DNA from: Marinifilum sp. D737
GTDB taxonomy: Bacteria > Bacteroidota > Bacteroidia > Bacteroidales > Marinifilaceae
Assembly (NCBI RefSeq): GCF_026672275.1
Contig: NZ_JANQCD010000006.1
Span: forward strand, 1 to 64,000
Reading direction: 5' to 3'
Length of the DNA stretch: 64,000 nt
Positions 18,579 to 27,403 of this stretch are shown here, in pieces. The notes below the pieces were generated by a model. The model did no database searches. It saw nothing but the letters and a program-made list of their open reading frames with translations, and had not been told where the DNA came from. How positions within the stretch are numbered: the stretch's first letter is position 1; every line of letters starts with the position of its first letter. A program made the translations under genes and the position numbers.

Positions 18579-19748
18579 ATGAGAAAATTATCATTAATTC
18601 TGGTTATGATTTTGAGCGTTTCGGCTGTATTCGCACAAAAAAGTAAAGTTACCGGAGCACAAAACTTTCTTACTTCAGGTAAGTTAGATAAGGCTAAAGC
18701 AGCTATTGATGAAGGAATTAAGCATGAAAAATGTGTAAACTATCCTAAAGCATACCTTGTAAAAGGTAAAGTTTACCAGGGAATTTTTGAGAGTCCACTT
18801 CCTGCATATAAAGATTTGGCTAAAAATCCACTTGATGTGGCTTTTGCTGCTTATATTAAAGCTTTAGAATTGGATGAAAAAGGAAAAATGGTTAAGCCTG
18901 TAAAAGCACAGATGACTAATATGATTCCTGACTATACCAATGAAGCTGTAAATCTTTATAATGAAGGAGACCATGCTGGTGCATTGGCAGCTTTTGAAAA
19001 AGTATTGGAAATTGAGGCCATGGATATGTTTAAAGATAATCCTGTAGTAGATACTGCTGTTATTTTTAATGCAGGTATGGCTGCTCAGAAAGCTGAAAAA
19101 TATGATAAAGCTATTAAGTATTATAAGCAATCGATAGATTACAACTATGGTGGTGCTAAAGCATATGCTAACTTGGCTAATGTATTAAAAACAAGTGGTA
19201 ATGAGGCAGAAGCTGTAAAATACCTTCACAAAGGATTTGAGTTGTTTCCAAATGATTCATGGATGTTAGTTGAGCTAATTAACTACTATATGTTAGGAGG
19301 AGAGCCTCAAAAAGCTGCTGATTACTTGGATAAAGCGATTGCTTTAGATCCTAATAATGGATCTTTCTATCGTGCAAAAGGTACTTTATACGAAAAGACT
19401 AAAGAACCTGCAAAAGCTGAAGAAATGTACATTAAGGCTTTAGAGTTAACTCCGGATGATTATACATCTCAGTACAACTTGGGTCTTTTAAAATTGAACG
19501 CTGCAATTGCTAAGCACAAAGAGGCTAATGAAATTATGGATGCTAAAAAGTACAATGAAGCAATTAAGGTTGTTTATGCAGAGTACGAAAAAGTAATTCC
19601 ATATTTTGAAAAAGTTCTTGAAATGCAACCAGACGAGAAAAACTCATTGATTACATTGAAAGAATTATATTTCAAACTTAGAAACGAAAACGAAGCTTAT
19701 TTAGAAAAATACAACGAAGTGAAAGCTAAGTTGGACGGAATGGAATAA
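18579..19748 (+). CDS. Exported TPR protein, copy 1
   Basis: A 389-residue protein with a signal peptide (MRKLSLILVMILSVSAVFA, cut before QKSK) and tetratricopeptide repeats through about residues 25-320, for example EKYDKAIKYYKQSIDYNYGGAKAYANLA. It is probably a periplasmic or envelope scaffold; no enzyme domain is seen. The ATG at 18579 is preferred to a TTG at 18573. It is followed by a close paralogue in the same orientation, with its own terminator between. Confidence 0.85.
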   Translation: MRKLSLILVMILSVSAVFAQKSKVTGAQNFLTSGKLDKAKAAIDEGIKHEKCVNYPKAYLVKGKVYQGIFESPLPAYKDLAKNPLDVAFAAYIKALELDEKGKMVKPVKAQMTNMIPDYTNEAVNLYNEGDHAGALAAFEKVLEIEAMDMFKDNPVVDTAVIFNAGMAAQKAEKYDKAIKYYKQSIDYNYGGAKAYANLANVLKTSGNEAEAVKYLHKGFELFPNDSWMLVELINYYMLGGEPQKAADYLDKAIALDPNNGSFYRAKGTLYEKTKEPAKAEEMYIKALELTPDDYTSQYNLGLLKLNAAIAKHKEANEIMDAKKYNEAIKVVYAEYEKVIPYFEKVLEMQPDEKNSLITLKELYFKLRNENEAYLEKYNEVKAKLDGME

Positions 19749-19767
19749 GATTTCTATATTGACATAA

Positions 19768-19801
19768 AAAAAGAGGGAAGCATTGTGTTTCCCTCTTTTT
19801 T
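19768..19801 (+). terminator. Terminator between the TPR paralogues
   Basis: AAAGAGGGAA pairs with TTCCCTCTTT around a 9-nt loop and runs into T residues. Confidence 0.85.
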
Positions 19802-19840
19802 TGTTACATTTAAACATCATTAAGTTTAATTATAGAAAAC

Positions 19841-21010
19841 ATGAAAAAATTATCATTCATTCTGGTTATGATTTTTAGCGTTTCTTCTGTATTCGCACAA
19901 AAAAGTAAGGTAACCGGAGCACAAAATTATCTTACTTCAGGTAAGTTAGATAAAGCTAAAGAAGCTATTGATGAAGGAATTCAGCACGAAAAATGTGTAA
20001 ACTATCCAAAAGCCTATCTTGTGAAGGGTAAAGTTTACCAGGGGATTTTTGAAAGTCCGCTTCCTGCTTATAAAAACTTGGAAAAAAATCCTTTGGATAT
20101 TGCTTATGTTGCATATTTAAAAGCTCTTGAGCTAGATCAGAAAGGGAAGATGCTTAAGCCTGTAAAAGCACAAATGACCAACATGATTCCTGATTATACA
20201 AACGAAGCTGTAAATCGCTATAATGATAAAGATTATTTAGGAGCATTGGCTGCATTTGAAAAAGTTCTTGAAATTGAATCCATGGATTTCTTTAAAGACA
20301 ATCCAGTTGTAGATACTATTGTAATTTATAATGCAGGTATGGCGGCTCAAAAAGCTGAAAAGTATGAGAAAGCCATTAAATACTATAAGAAATCCATTGA
20401 TTATAAGTATGGAGGCGCAAAAACATATGCATATTTGTCGAAGGTTTTAAAAGCAGCGGGTAATGAAAAGGAGGCTGTAGAATATATTCACAAAGGATTT
20501 GAGTTGTTTCCAAATGACTCAGATATGCTTGTAGAATTAATTAATTATTACATGTTTGGAGGAGAGCCACAGAAAGCAGCAGATTATTTAGATAAAGCGA
20601 TTGCTTTGGATCCAAACAATGCAACATTTTATAGTGCTAAAGGGCAATTGTATGATAAAATGGGAGAGTTAGATAACGCAATTTCTATGTATAAAAAATC
20701 AATAGAATTAGATCCTAAAGCGTTTATTCCTAGATATAATTTAGCCATTATTGAGTCAAATAAAGTAAGTAAGCATCATCAAGAAGTAAATGAAATTTTA
20801 GATGCTAAAAAATATAATGAAGCAATAAAAGAGGTTTATGCTGAGTACGAAAAGGTTATACCATATTTTGTAAGTGCACTGGAAGTAAAGCCTGGTGAGA
20901 AAAACACCTTATTAATTTTGAAAGAGATTTATTTTAAACTTAGAAATCAAAAAGAAGCTTACCTTGAAAAGTATAATGAGGTAAAAGCCCAATTGGATAA
21001 TATGCAATAA
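19841..21010 (+). CDS. Exported TPR protein, copy 2
   Basis: A 389-residue paralogue of the preceding gene with the same signal peptide plan (MKKLSFILVMIFSVSSVFA/QKSK) and the same repeats. The first 130 residues are nearly identical between copies. Divergence is greatest around residues 265-320, where this copy reads as a canonical TPR unit (MGELDNAISMYKKSIELDP) while copy 1 differs. A fairly recent tandem duplication with the start of specialisation is likely. Role unknown. Confidence 0.85.
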   Translation: MKKLSFILVMIFSVSSVFAQKSKVTGAQNYLTSGKLDKAKEAIDEGIQHEKCVNYPKAYLVKGKVYQGIFESPLPAYKNLEKNPLDIAYVAYLKALELDQKGKMLKPVKAQMTNMIPDYTNEAVNRYNDKDYLGALAAFEKVLEIESMDFFKDNPVVDTIVIYNAGMAAQKAEKYEKAIKYYKKSIDYKYGGAKTYAYLSKVLKAAGNEKEAVEYIHKGFELFPNDSDMLVELINYYMFGGEPQKAADYLDKAIALDPNNATFYSAKGQLYDKMGELDNAISMYKKSIELDPKAFIPRYNLAIIESNKVSKHHQEVNEILDAKKYNEAIKEVYAEYEKVIPYFVSALEVKPGEKNTLLILKEIYFKLRNQKEAYLEKYNEVKAQLDNMQ

Positions 21011-21020
21011 GATTGAATTA

Positions 21021-21048
21021 AAGGGGATCTAAGTGATCCCTTTTTTTT
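21021..21048 (+). terminator. Terminator of TPR copy 2
   Basis: AAGGGGATCT and TGATCCCTT form a short GC-rich stem followed by T8. Confidence 0.75.
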
Positions 21049-21131
21049 AAATATATAAAAATAACATAATATGAATTATAAGACTTTTAAATATCTGGAA
21101 ATATGTCTGTTGTGAAGCTGAGTTTTAACTA

Positions 21132-22841
21132 TTATTGCAAATAATCTTGCAGTATCTGAATTAATTTTCTTGGGTCAATCGGTTTCGTTATGAAATTATC
21201 GGCTCCTGCGTTCAAGCATTCTTCTCGTTCATTGTTCATTGCATATGCAGTTTGTACAATTACCGGAATTGATTTATTTGTTTCTTTAATTTGCTTGATG
21301 GCATCCATACCATCAATTTCGGGCATTCTAATATCCATGAGAACCAAATCAATTTTAGGATCATTATCACGACAAATCTGAATAGCATCCTTTCCATTTT
21401 TAGCCCATACGACAGATGCGTCAGTTAACTCGATAATTGCATTTAAGTAATTAAAGTTAGATCGAACATCTTCAGCTATTAAAATATTCTTTTCAGAAAA
21501 ATCTAAATCATTAATGGACCCTATGTTATCATTTAAGCCTGAATTAGGGTCGTTTAGCAAGTCCATTTGAATTCGACCATTACCTGATAATCTGAAGTAA
21601 AAATTTGATCCAACGCCTTCTTCAGAATCAAACCAGATTTCACCCTTTAACAATTGAATTAACTTTTTACACAAAGTAAGGCCTAATCCAAATCCTTCGA
21701 ATTTTCTATTGGCTTCATAATCCAATTGTCGAAATACTTCAAATATATGTTTTTGTTTTTCCTGAGAAATTCCAATTCCCGTATCTCTTATGTAAAAAAC
21801 AGGAATCGATTTGTCATCTATATAATATCCTAATTCAACATTGCCGGTATTCGTAAATTTAATAGCATTATCAACTAAACTATCCATTATTTGAATCAAC
21901 TTATCACGGTCAGATTCAATTTGTACACCCTCAGAATTATTAGGAAATACCAATTTAAAATTTACTTGAGGCTTATTGGTAAGCTGAGAATTTAAATGAG
22001 CTTTTACTTCCCTTAATGTTTCATTTATTTTAAAGGTTTTCAAAGTGGAATGCAGTTGGTTTGAATCTACTTTTGATACGTACAACAGATTATTAACCAT
22101 CTTAAGCAGTTTGCTACTGCTATTCAATATGTTATCAATAAATCCTTTCTGCTCTGCAGGATTAACATCTTGATTTTTCAGCAGGTTTGAAAATCCTATT
22201 ATAGCATTAATTGGAGTTCTGAATTCATGACTGATATTTGAAAGAAATGCCGATTTTAGTTCATTTGATTCTTCAGCTTCTTTCTTTGCTTTTTCTAATT
22301 CTTTCTGGGTTTTAGAAATTGTGATGAGATCAAGAATAGATTTTTCATGAAACAAACATGCCTTTACTGAAACGGCAAATTTATTGATTACATTTTTAAG
22401 TTTCCTTTGTTCAATTTCATTCCACACTTTGTCCTGGGCTGAAGAATACAAAACTACAAAACCCAACTCCTGTAATTTGTAACAAGTGATTACACCTCTC
22501 TCCTTCTTTTTAAATCCAATGGCTTCTCTCGCCTCCATGCTTAGTGGAATTGAAAAGGAATCCTTTTCTTCAAAACATTGATTTAAAAAATTAGAGTCTT
22601 CTATATCTGTTTGTTCAAGTTTAATTTGTGGATGTGAATAGATTACTGTGTAGCCTGTAGCTTTTGCTGAGTATGGAATACTATAATTTCGAATCCAAAC
22701 GCCTCCAAACTCCAGATTTTTTCTTGACATCAAAGTTTGTAAGAAATTTTTGCAATTTTCTTTTCTGTCAAGAGATTGTCCGACAGACAAAGAAAGTTCG
22801 TATAAAAACGATATATCAGTAATTAAGCTATTCGTATTCAT
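21132..22841 (-). CDS. Hybrid sensor histidine kinase with C-terminal receiver
   Basis: A 569-residue protein with no membrane segment. Residues 1-165 form a GAF-like sensor region, then a coiled coil (165-200), HisKA with the phosphorylated His205 (SNISHEFRTP), HATPase (N-box DNAIKF at 324-329, DTGIG at 353-357, GLGL), and a receiver domain with Asp503 (LVLMDIRMP) and Lys553. A longer frame to 22952 would overlap the upstream FIST gene by about 100 nt, so ATG 22841 is chosen, 8 nt after the FIST stop. The FIST protein is the probable signal input, as in NosP-NahK pairs. No DNA-binding response regulator is adjacent, so the output is unknown. Confidence 0.9.
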   Translation of the reverse strand: MNTNSLITDISFLYELSLSVGQSLDRKENCKNFLQTLMSRKNLEFGGVWIRNYSIPYSAKATGYTVIYSHPQIKLEQTDIEDSNFLNQCFEEKDSFSIPLSMEAREAIGFKKKERGVITCYKLQELGFVVLYSSAQDKVWNEIEQRKLKNVINKFAVSVKACLFHEKSILDLITISKTQKELEKAKKEAEESNELKSAFLSNISHEFRTPINAIIGFSNLLKNQDVNPAEQKGFIDNILNSSSKLLKMVNNLLYVSKVDSNQLHSTLKTFKINETLREVKAHLNSQLTNKPQVNFKLVFPNNSEGVQIESDRDKLIQIMDSLVDNAIKFTNTGNVELGYYIDDKSIPVFYIRDTGIGISQEKQKHIFEVFRQLDYEANRKFEGFGLGLTLCKKLIQLLKGEIWFDSEEGVGSNFYFRLSGNGRIQMDLLNDPNSGLNDNIGSINDLDFSEKNILIAEDVRSNFNYLNAIIELTDASVVWAKNGKDAIQICRDNDPKIDLVLMDIRMPEIDGMDAIKQIKETNKSIPVIVQTAYAMNNEREECLNAGADNFITKPIDPRKLIQILQDYLQ

Positions 22842-22849
22842 TATATAAA

Positions 22850-23947
22850 TTAATAAGCTAGTCCTAAAACAATAGATTTGTTCAGTAATTCCAAGTATCC
22901 TTCTCCACTGGAATACACTTCTCCTATGGATAAAGCCCCTTCTAATTCGCAATTAGGGAAAATTGCAGTTAATTCATTATTAAAAGCTTCCAATTCTTCG
23001 TCAAACTGATTTTGTAGATGTTTAACTCTTGATATACAGCTAAACATTATTGCTAATGGATTACTTTGAGTTTCTTCAATGCAATTGGATATCATTGTTT
23101 TTGAGATATTTTTCAGCTGTTCTTTTTCAATTGCCAGAATATCAATTAATGAGTTTTCAGGAATATTACCAACACATGTTATGTGGCCACTGGAATTTAC
23201 ATCGAAGGGATCACGCACAATGTAATCTCTTTCTTCCTTATAGATTCCAAATGGGAAATGAATTGAATGTACTGAGAAATTCTCTTTTGTTAGATTAAGT
23301 TTTTGAGTATCCTTGAGACATTTTTGATATACTTCAAATGCATTTTCCCAGTTGAGTTCTTTAATTAAATTTTTTTCTGATTTGGTAACAATAAATGGAC
23401 CTTCAGACTTTTGCCAGCCATGTTTTGCATCCATTCTGGTATCCGAATTTAGAAACACGACAATGGTTCCTGTGCTAAAGACTCCATCATTTGTTAATAG
23501 AATGCCTTTATCTTTGGCTTCCAGGCAGCCTACACCACCACCAAAGAACCGAACATTATTTCCTAAATGTGTAAATAAAGTGCTTAAATGATCGGATGCC
23601 TTTTCGGAAAGACCATCAATCAAAGTAAATGCAGTAGTAAATTTATGTTCGTGATAATCTGCATACTGATTTAAGAAATCTTCCTCTGAGTTGAAGTAAA
23701 TTGGGATTACATCCAGATTGATCATTTTAATGATTATACCAGTGTCAGATGTAAGATTTTTATAAATCACTTTGGGAAACACTCCTCCTATAAACAAGTG
23801 TTTTTCTTTATTTAATGAAAGTACCAGTTCCTCCAGGTTTAATTTGCAATTTTCCCCAATCAATAATAAAAATTGAGTATTATCGGAAACCGACAGTTTC
23901 TTTAAACCTTTAAGAATACTATTGATAGTAGGTTTTTCTAAATACAT
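22850..23947 (-). CDS. FIST-domain sensor protein
   Basis: A 365-residue cytosolic protein with FIST_N (about 25-215; FIGGVFPKVIY, FFGGGVGCLEAKDKGILLTNDGVFSTGTIVVFLN) and FIST_C (about 220-360; FPFGIYKEERDYIVRDPFDVNSSGHITCVGNIPENS). FIST proteins are ligand sensors. Those beside hybrid kinases include NosP, a haem protein that senses nitric oxide and inhibits its kinase. Co-transcription with the kinase is very likely (8-nt gap). Haem binding cannot be judged from the sequence alone. Confidence 0.88.
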   Translation of the reverse strand: MYLEKPTINSILKGLKKLSVSDNTQFLLLIGENCKLNLEELVLSLNKEKHLFIGGVFPKVIYKNLTSDTGIIIKMINLDVIPIYFNSEEDFLNQYADYHEHKFTTAFTLIDGLSEKASDHLSTLFTHLGNNVRFFGGGVGCLEAKDKGILLTNDGVFSTGTIVVFLNSDTRMDAKHGWQKSEGPFIVTKSEKNLIKELNWENAFEVYQKCLKDTQKLNLTKENFSVHSIHFPFGIYKEERDYIVRDPFDVNSSGHITCVGNIPENSLIDILAIEKEQLKNISKTMISNCIEETQSNPLAIMFSCISRVKHLQNQFDEELEAFNNELTAIFPNCELEGALSIGEVYSSGEGYLELLNKSIVLGLAY

Positions 23948-24065
23948 AAACCTTAAAAGTGATTGATGTGATTTACAATGTTAGCAAAATTAAAAAATAA
24001 TTTTCCTCAGATTTGACAAAATATCAAAACGAGATTGTCAAGTGGTGATTTTTGGGTTTTATAGA

Positions 24066-24103
24066 AAAAAAAAGCCGGTTTTTAAATCAAAACCGGCTTT
24101 TTT
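24066..24103 (-). terminator. Adenylate kinase gene terminator
   Basis: AAAGCCGGTTTT and AAAACCGGCTTT pair perfectly over 12 bp around TAAATC, followed on the minus strand by T residues. Confidence 0.88.
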
Positions 24104-24104
24104 G

Positions 24105-25274
24105 TTATCTAATCTTTTTAAATGATTCTATTACAGCTTCACTAAGTCGATCCGCAACCAGGTCTTCGTCTCCAACTCCATCAACTAATTCTAGTTTATT
24201 TTGTTTTGAATAGTAATTGCTCACCTTGGAACTTCTTTTTTCATGTTGTTCCAGTCTGTGAATAATAATGTCAGTATCAGCATCATAAGCTCTCTTGCTC
24301 TGTGTTTTACTTCGCGCCGTTAATCTTTTAATCGATTCTAAGGTAGGCACGTTTAAGTTGATTGCAGAAGTAACCGTAGATTGAAGTTTTCTAAGCAAAC
24401 CATCTAATATATATGCCTGAACGATTGTTCTTGGAAATCCTTTAAAAATAAATCCGTTTGCATCAGGATGCTTTTTGATTTGTCTTTCGATTAGTTTAAT
24501 GGCAATTTCATCAGGAACTATATCCCCTTTCTCGATATAAGTTTTAGCACTTTTACCCATTTCGGTTCCTTTTTTAATTTCCTGACGCATTAAATGTCCG
24601 GTAGAAATATAAACCAAATTGAATTTTTCTGCCAATCTTCTTCCCTGAGTTCCTTTTCCCGATCCCGGAGGGCCAAGAAGAACCAAATTGATCCAGGATT
24701 TCTCAAGCGTTTGATCAATAACATTTGTCAGACGATCGAAAATTTGATTAATGCCTCCTAAGCCATCAATGCCATGATAGATTTCTTTTTCTTTATAAAA
24801 GTTAGCTACAGGAGCAGTTTTCGTGTCGTACTCTTGCAATCTAACATTAATTACCTCTTCAGTATCATCAGGTCTGTTTTCTTTGGTTGCTCTCTCAAGC
24901 AAACGATTGCGTAATTGATCCGCAGGAACTTCCAGGCTCAACATACAATCTAATTTCGTATTCATTTTTAGAAGTAAACCTTCCAGAATATAGGCCTGTA
25001 CCGTTGTACGAGGAAAACCATCAAATAAAAAACCTTTAACTTCAGTATTTGTTTTAATTCGCTCCTCAATAATTTGAACTATAATTTCATCGGGTACCAA
25101 GCCTCCCTTTTTGATAATATCTTTAGCTTGTAATCCAAGTTCAGTTCCTTCCGCAATTTCATTTCTTAGGATATCACCAGTTGAAATATATGCTAAGTTA
25201 TATTTCTCAACCAGCATTTTAGACTGAGTTCCTTTTCCGGCTCCTGGAGGTCCGAACAATGCAATGTTTAACAT
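24105..25274 (-). CDS. adk: Double-domain adenylate kinase (tandem fusion)
   Basis: A 389-residue protein made of two adenylate kinase domains, twice the usual 190-215. Domain 1 (1-188) is complete: GPPGAGKGT at 8-16, DILR with Arg37, DGFPRT at 85-90, and RPDD at 134-137. Domain 2 (194-389) keeps the P-loop GPPGSGKGT (201-209) and Arg230, but the DGFPRT aspartate is Lys278 and RPDD has become AYDA, losing the lid arginine. Domain 1 should interconvert AMP, ADP and ATP; domain 2 may be slow, changed in specificity, or regulatory. This looks like a gene-internal duplication. Monocistronic. Confidence 0.9.
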   Translation of the reverse strand: MLNIALFGPPGAGKGTQSKMLVEKYNLAYISTGDILRNEIAEGTELGLQAKDIIKKGGLVPDEIIVQIIEERIKTNTEVKGFLFDGFPRTTVQAYILEGLLLKMNTKLDCMLSLEVPADQLRNRLLERATKENRPDDTEEVINVRLQEYDTKTAPVANFYKEKEIYHGIDGLGGINQIFDRLTNVIDQTLEKSWINLVLLGPPGSGKGTQGRRLAEKFNLVYISTGHLMRQEIKKGTEMGKSAKTYIEKGDIVPDEIAIKLIERQIKKHPDANGFIFKGFPRTIVQAYILDGLLRKLQSTVTSAINLNVPTLESIKRLTARSKTQSKRAYDADTDIIIHRLEQHEKRSSKVSNYYSKQNKLELVDGVGDEDLVADRLSEAVIESFKKIR

Positions 25275-25310
25275 GTGGTTAAATTTATGTTTTTTAAGTT
25301 AGTTAAGATC

Positions 25311-25318
25311 CAAAATTA
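25311..25318 (-). promoter_or_regulatory. -7 box of the adenylate kinase gene
   Basis: TAATTTTG on the minus strand matches TAnnTTTG and gives a leader of about 30 nt to the ATG at 25274. Confidence 0.5.
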
Positions 25319-25368
25319 GTAATTTTTATGCTACATCTGCCCGTTTTTAATCTTTTTATTATGCTTTA

Positions 25369-25743
25369 TCATTTTAAAAACATACGCACGGAAAAATTAA
25401 ACTTTTTAGCAATTCTAAAAGCTTCTGCAAACCAACAAAATAGATGAAGTATACCGATTAACATGAAAATTGGAAATATAGGTCCTATCCAGAAAGAGAA
25501 ATTTACTATGGAGAAAAAGATATATCCTCCAATTAAAAGTACGCATCCAATAAATTCATATTTCCAAACAACAATTAAACCTAAAAGCATTACTAAATTG
25601 CCCAGAAATAATTTTACTTCCTGATTACTCATCATATCTAAATCAGGTGCACCAACTTCAATTGCGAACCAAACAAAAAATAGGAATAGAAATATTCCTA
25701 AAAATCTAGCTAACCAACGAATAATGTTTATTAATAACTTCAA
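25369..25743 (-). CDS. Small membrane protein of unknown function
   Basis: A 124-residue, strongly hydrophobic protein with three or four membrane segments (about 10-27, 45-60, 65-83, 86-106) and a basic C-terminus (RIAKKFNFSVRMFLK). The only usable upstream start is TTG at 25743; an in-frame stop precedes it and the first internal Met would delete the first helix. The family is not recognised. Confidence 0.6.
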   Translation of the reverse strand: MKLLINIIRWLARFLGIFLFLFFVWFAIEVGAPDLDMMSNQEVKLFLGNLVMLLGLIVVWKYEFIGCVLLIGGYIFFSIVNFSFWIGPIFPIFMLIGILHLFCWFAEAFRIAKKFNFSVRMFLK

Positions 25744-25958
25744 ATCTAATTGTGTTTTGCCATTTCATTTTAGCGTAATTCAAATATAACCGATTTAAAA
25801 TGGATTTGAAAGTTTGATCTTAAACTAAATTGCTTTCTAAATCTGACGAGTCAAAAAAATAATGTTTTATATGCTTGATTATTAATCAATTTAAGTTGAC
25901 ATTCTTCAATTAAAGACGTATATTTTTATATCTAACGAACTATTTAAACTTATTGTTT

Positions 25959-26360
25959 ATGAATGCAAATTATATATGTCCACATTGTCGAAACTATCTA
26001 AATGTTAATGATAGAATTGTGATCTCAGCAAAAAATAAAAAAGGGCAAAAGGGAGTTCTTTTATTTAGTATACACCTTGGTGATTATGAGATCCTTAAGC
26101 ATACGAATTTTGAAATGGAGAATGATGAGAAAATTTCTATGTTTTGTCCTTGTTGCCACAAAAGTTTATTGGACAAAAGAATCCATGAGAATATTTACAA
26201 AATCGTAATGCAGGATGAAGAGGATCAAGAATATGAAATTTTATTCTCAGGAGTATATGGTGAACGATGCACTTACCAGATTTCCGAGGATAAGGTACAT
26301 ACATATGGTGAGCATGCTGCGAAATACTTAAATTTTACCAACTTGATTAATATGTCATGA
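25959..26360 (+). CDS. Zinc-ribbon protein at the head of a GH130 operon
   Basis: A 133-residue protein with two cysteine pairs, Cys7-x2-Cys10 (YICPHCRN) and Cys63-x2-Cys66 (FCPCCHK), together a probable zinc ribbon. An acidic C-terminal half (QDEEDQEYEILFSGVYGE) follows. No known family is recognised. It ends 4 nt before the GH130 gene, so it belongs to that operon and may be a regulator or accessory factor. ATG 25959 is preferred to a TTG six bases earlier. Confidence 0.72.
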   Translation: MNANYICPHCRNYLNVNDRIVISAKNKKGQKGVLLFSIHLGDYEILKHTNFEMENDEKISMFCPCCHKSLLDKRIHENIYKIVMQDEEDQEYEILFSGVYGERCTYQISEDKVHTYGEHAAKYLNFTNLINMS

Positions 26361-26364
26361 AATC

Positions 26365-27396
26365 ATGAAGAGACATAATCGTAATCCGTTGATTCGCCCA
26401 AAAGATGTTAAGGCTTCCAATCCTTCATTCAAGGTTTTAGGAGCTTTCAACCCTGGAGCAATACAATTTAAAGATGAAACTCTTCTTTTGATTAGAGTAG
26501 CAGAGAATTCTTTACCCTATGAAAATCACATTACCATTCCGTATTATCAAAACGGAGAAGCCAAGGTAATGATAATTGAAAGGAATGATCCTGAATTGAT
26601 TTATAAAGATACACGAGGGTATTTTTATAAAGGTGTTGATTATTTGACAACGATGAGCCACCTGAGGTTGGCTCGTAGTAACGATGGTATTCGCTTTATT
26701 GTTGAGGAGAAACCATTTATCTACCCTACTTTGGATTGTGAATGTTTTGGAGTTGAGGATGCTAGAATAGTTCAAATAGATGATGTGTTTTACATTAACT
26801 ATACCGCTGTTTCAGCGGACGGATATGTAACCTATTTAGCTAAAACCAAAGATTTTATAAATGTTGAGAAACTTGGAATTGTTTTTCCTCCTTTGAACAA
26901 AGATGTAGCATTCTTTCCTGAGAAAGTAAATGGGAAGTATGCAGCAATTCATCGTCCGGATAATAAGGGATTTGGATTGCCATCTATTTGGTATGCTACT
27001 TCTCCGGATATGATGAATTGGGGCGAACATATTTGTTTGTTGCGTCCCGATAGATCAAAAACTGAGCAACAAAAAATTGGAGGCGGTTCCTCTCCGATTA
27101 AAACAGATGAAGGTTGGTTGGTAATTTACCATGCGAAAGGAGAAGAAAGTGTTTACTCCTTAAAATTACTGCTTCTTGATCTTCATGATCCTACTAAAAT
27201 ATTAAAGAAAGTAGATGCACCTGTGTTGATTCCAGAAATGGAATATGAGAAAAATGGCTTTTTCCCTAATGTTGTTTTTACAAATGGCTTAGTGGAGAAA
27301 GATAATGGAGAATTGTGGATTTATTATGGCGCTTGTGATGAGACGGTTTGTCTTGCAATTACAAGTGTACAAGATCTTTTAAAATATTTTAATTAA
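26365..27396 (+). CDS. GH130 family mannoside phosphorylase or mannosidase
   Basis: A 343-residue five-bladed beta-propeller glycosidase without signal peptide, hence cytosolic. The conserved acid Asp132 lies in FGVEDARI (the family G-x-x-D-x-R motif), and GGGSSPIKTDEGWLVIYHAKG carries His256, at the position where GH130 phosphorylases have a phosphate-binding histidine. GH130 enzymes act on beta-1,2- or beta-1,4-mannosides, most by phosphorolysis to mannose 1-phosphate. Seven nucleotides separate it from the GT4 gene. No transporter or other mannanase is nearby, which argues against a polysaccharide-utilisation locus. Exact linkage is unknown. Confidence 0.87.
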   Translation: MKRHNRNPLIRPKDVKASNPSFKVLGAFNPGAIQFKDETLLLIRVAENSLPYENHITIPYYQNGEAKVMIIERNDPELIYKDTRGYFYKGVDYLTTMSHLRLARSNDGIRFIVEEKPFIYPTLDCECFGVEDARIVQIDDVFYINYTAVSADGYVTYLAKTKDFINVEKLGIVFPPLNKDVAFFPEKVNGKYAAIHRPDNKGFGLPSIWYATSPDMMNWGEHICLLRPDRSKTEQQKIGGGSSPIKTDEGWLVIYHAKGEESVYSLKLLLLDLHDPTKILKKVDAPVLIPEMEYEKNGFFPNVVFTNGLVEKDNGELWIYYGACDETVCLAITSVQDLLKYFN

Positions 27397-27403
27397 GCCT
27401 ATT

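Noticed and set aside
22842-22952. N-terminal extension of the hybrid kinase
   Set aside because: It overlaps the FIST gene by about 100 nt, is basic and unlike any domain; ATG 22841 fits the 8-nt operon spacing.
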